From positions 1 through 48,549 of the forward strand of contig MKUQ01000058.1 in the NCBI GenBank assembly GCA_001898645.1: DNA of 48,549 bases, in the 5' to 3' direction. The translations under genes and the position numbers were made by a program. The DNA comes from Burkholderiales bacterium 70-64. Its GTDB lineage: Bacteria > Pseudomonadota > Gammaproteobacteria > Burkholderiales > Burkholderiaceae_E. Of the stretch, positions 46,907 to 48,549 are shown one piece after another; position 1 is the first letter of the stretch, and the number at the start of each line of letters is the position of its first letter. The notes beneath the pieces are model-generated. The model was not told the origin of the DNA. It saw only the letters and a program-made list of their open reading frames with translations, and searched no databases.

Positions 46907-48109
46907 TCACAACTTCCTGAGTAAGCCGAGCAATGCAAGTCCGCAGAAAGCAGCACCAGCGTAGAACGTAAACGACGCTCCAAGCTGGTCCCACAGCAGA
47001 CCGGCAACAGCGCTGGCGATCAGCATGGCGATGCCGCTCACGAGATTGAAGAATCCAAAGGCTGTTCCCCGAAGGTCGGCGGGGGCCGTATCAGCCACCA
47101 TCGTCGCCAGCAAGCCTTGTGTCATGCCCATGTGGATGCCCCACAGCGCAACGCCGGCGAGCACCGTTGTCCAGTGGTCATCCTTTGCCAAGACTAGGTC
47201 GGCGGCGATCAGGACAACCAAGCCCAACGCCAGGAGCGTCTTGTGGTTCATCCGGTCAGACAGCTTGCCAAACGGATAGGCGGAAACGGAGTAGACGACA
47301 TTCATGACCACCATCACCAGCGGCACCAACGCAACGGCTATTCCACCCTGTTGGGCGCGCAACACCAGGAAGGCTTCACTGAATCGGGCCAGCGTGAAAA
47401 CCGCGCCCACGCCGACCACCCACCAATACGCGCCGCTCAGTCGCTTGAGGTTTTCCCGGCGGATCGGGTTGCTGCGCTTTTCGCCGACATGCTGCACCGG
47501 CTCACGCACGCCGAATACCAGCAGCGCCACCGCGAGCAATCCTGGAATCACGGCCACCCAGAACACGGCTCGGAAGTCGTTGGCCCACAGCAGCATCAGG
47601 CCGACCGCCAGCAGTGGGCCGAGAAATGCGCCCACGGTGTCCAGGGACTGGCGAAGGCCGAATGCCGCGCCACGCACTTCCGGTGGGGCAATGTCTGCCA
47701 CCAAGGCGTCCCGCGGGGCGCCGCGCACACCCTTGCCGACCCGATCCAGCAGGCGCGCCGTAAGCACGATGCCGGTGGTCGGTGCGATGGCAAAAAGCGG
47801 CTTGGTCAAGGCTCCCAAGGCATAGCCGAACACGGCCAAGCCCTTGCGCTTGCCCAGAAAGTCGCTGAATGCGCCCGAAAACACCTTGACGATCAGCGCC
47901 GTCGACTCGGCCAGTCCCTCGATCAAGCCAACGGCGAATGCGCTGGCTCCTAGCGTGCCGACCATGAACAGCGGCAGCAGGCTGTGAATCATCTCGGAGG
48001 AGATGTCCATCAGCATGCTGACAAACCCCAGAAGCCAGATTCCGGCAGGGATTCTGGTGTGTTCAGTCAGATGGCGCTCCTTCGGTGCGGGCGTGGTTTG
48101 TGTTGGCAT
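46907..48109 (-). CDS. Major facilitator superfamily transporter
   Basis: This is a 400-residue inner-membrane protein with about 12 hydrophobic helices and the MFS motif between helices 2 and 3 (GAFSDFLGKRKGLAVFG) repeated in the second half (GKLSDRMNHKTLLALG). The motif RVGKGVRGAPRDALVAD is typical of a proteobacterial drug/unknown-substrate subgroup often found in metal-resistance islands. Substrate unknown. The start ATG at 48109 is preferred to an in-frame TTG two codons upstream. Convergent with merR; the 119-bp gap between them shows no clear feature. Confidence 0.85.
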   Translation of the reverse strand: MPTQTTPAPKERHLTEHTRIPAGIWLLGFVSMLMDISSEMIHSLLPLFMVGTLGASAFAVGLIEGLAESTALIVKVFSGAFSDFLGKRKGLAVFGYALGALTKPLFAIAPTTGIVLTARLLDRVGKGVRGAPRDALVADIAPPEVRGAAFGLRQSLDTVGAFLGPLLAVGLMLLWANDFRAVFWVAVIPGLLAVALLVFGVREPVQHVGEKRSNPIRRENLKRLSGAYWWVVGVGAVFTLARFSEAFLVLRAQQGGIAVALVPLVMVVMNVVYSVSAYPFGKLSDRMNHKTLLALGLVVLIAADLVLAKDDHWTTVLAGVALWGIHMGMTQGLLATMVADTAPADLRGTAFGFFNLVSGIAMLIASAVAGLLWDQLGASFTFYAGAAFCGLALLGLLRKL

Positions 48110-48133
48110 GGGCAAGGTTCTGCTGGGCAGTGT

Positions 48134-48451
48134 CTATCGGGGTTGGAAAGCGATGATTCCCATGCCGGCCAGCGCCACGGACACTCCCGCCACGTCCCAA
48201 CTGGAAGGACGGATGCCATCCACAACCCACAGCCAGAGGATGGCCACGCCGATGTACACACCGCCGTAGGCGGCGTACACGCGGCCGGATGCGGCATCGT
48301 GCAGGGTCAGCAACCAGGCAAATGCGGCCAGGCTCGCTGCGGCGGGCAGAAGCAACCACGCCGATTCGCCTTGCTTAAGCCAGAGCCATGGCAAGTAGCA
48401 GCCGATGATTTCCGCAAGCGCCGTGACGAGGTACAGCGCGACAGTTCTCAT
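48134..48451 (-). CDS. YnfA/UPF0060 family small membrane protein
   Basis: This 105-residue inner-membrane protein has four helices and the family signatures [15 protein letters not shown] and [24 protein letters not shown]. YnfA proteins resemble small multidrug transporters and have been linked to metal and dye resistance loci. It starts the pair with the MFS gene, 24 bp apart. The last 98 bp of the window, upstream of it, show nothing recognisable. Confidence 0.92.
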   Translation of the reverse strand: MRTVALYLVTALAEIIGCYLPWLWLKQGESAWLLLPAAASLAAFAWLLTLHDAASGRVYAAYGGVYIGVAILWLWVVDGIRPSSWDVAGVSVALAGMGIIAFQPR

Positions 48452-48549
48452 GCCAACGCCCCGGGCGTTTCGACGGCTCCATGTCGTTTCGTGTGGAAAG
48501 CAACACTGTCACTGGGACATCGCCGGCGCGAATGGGCTGGCCGGCAGGT

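Overview
The window is high-GC bacterial DNA, most likely from a betaproteobacterium. It holds one essentially complete siphovirus-type prophage of about 44.8 kb (roughly 693-45454) lodged inside a heavy-metal resistance island. The gene content (lambda-type portal, S49 protease, HDPD decoration protein, gpE-type capsid; DUF6127/3TM-holin lysis pair; DUF6362/DUF6511 genes; DUF2924-linked recombinase) fits beta/alphaproteobacterial prophages. The host assignment is inference from composition and families.

Left flank (1-692, minus strand): the start of a heavy-metal P-type ATPase gene, cut by the window edge, preceded by a small HMA metallochaperone gene. Both lie behind a MerR-family type promoter. 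Right flank (45455-48549): merR diverging from merT-merP-GDCCVxC over a textbook mer operator, then an MFS transporter and a YnfA-family protein. No merA is visible. Removing the prophage would place merT-merP-GDCC directly upstream of the HMA/ATPase pair in the same orientation, so the phage appears to have inserted into one metal-resistance island.

Prophage, left to right. Lysis (719-1949), tail tip, tail fibre-like and tape-measure genes (2034-15735), a tail-assembly chaperone pair with a T7 -1 frameshift site (15754-16355), tail tube and connector genes (16368-18102), capsid, decoration and protease/scaffold (18099-20735), portal, gpW and terminase (20745-25872) all run on the minus strand as one late block with many ATGA overlaps. 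Three small plus-strand accessory genes (25990-27264), each behind an almost identical ~65-nt leader, interrupt the block. Two tandem ParB-domain/DNA methyltransferases follow, then the replication and recombination region (30231-38518): DUF6362, RuvC-like resolvase, TOPRIM/SF3 primase-helicase, a Cas4/AddB-like Fe-S exonuclease, an AAA ATPase, a Bro-N protein and small HTH proteins. A 100-bp inverted repeat with iteron-like TGACGG units lies between the primase and ruvC.

From 38747 the phage switches to the plus strand. It carries an HTH-antitoxin/PIN-toxin pair followed by an unrecognised 749-residue protein (the best candidate for an undescribed defence or accessory system), a minus-strand SymE-family toxin gene, and a five-gene translationally coupled operon (small ORF, DUF2924, large serine recombinase with a cysteine-free ribbon region, two paralogous small DNA-binding-like proteins). 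That operon's last stop codon abuts the stop codon of the host GDCCVxC gene.
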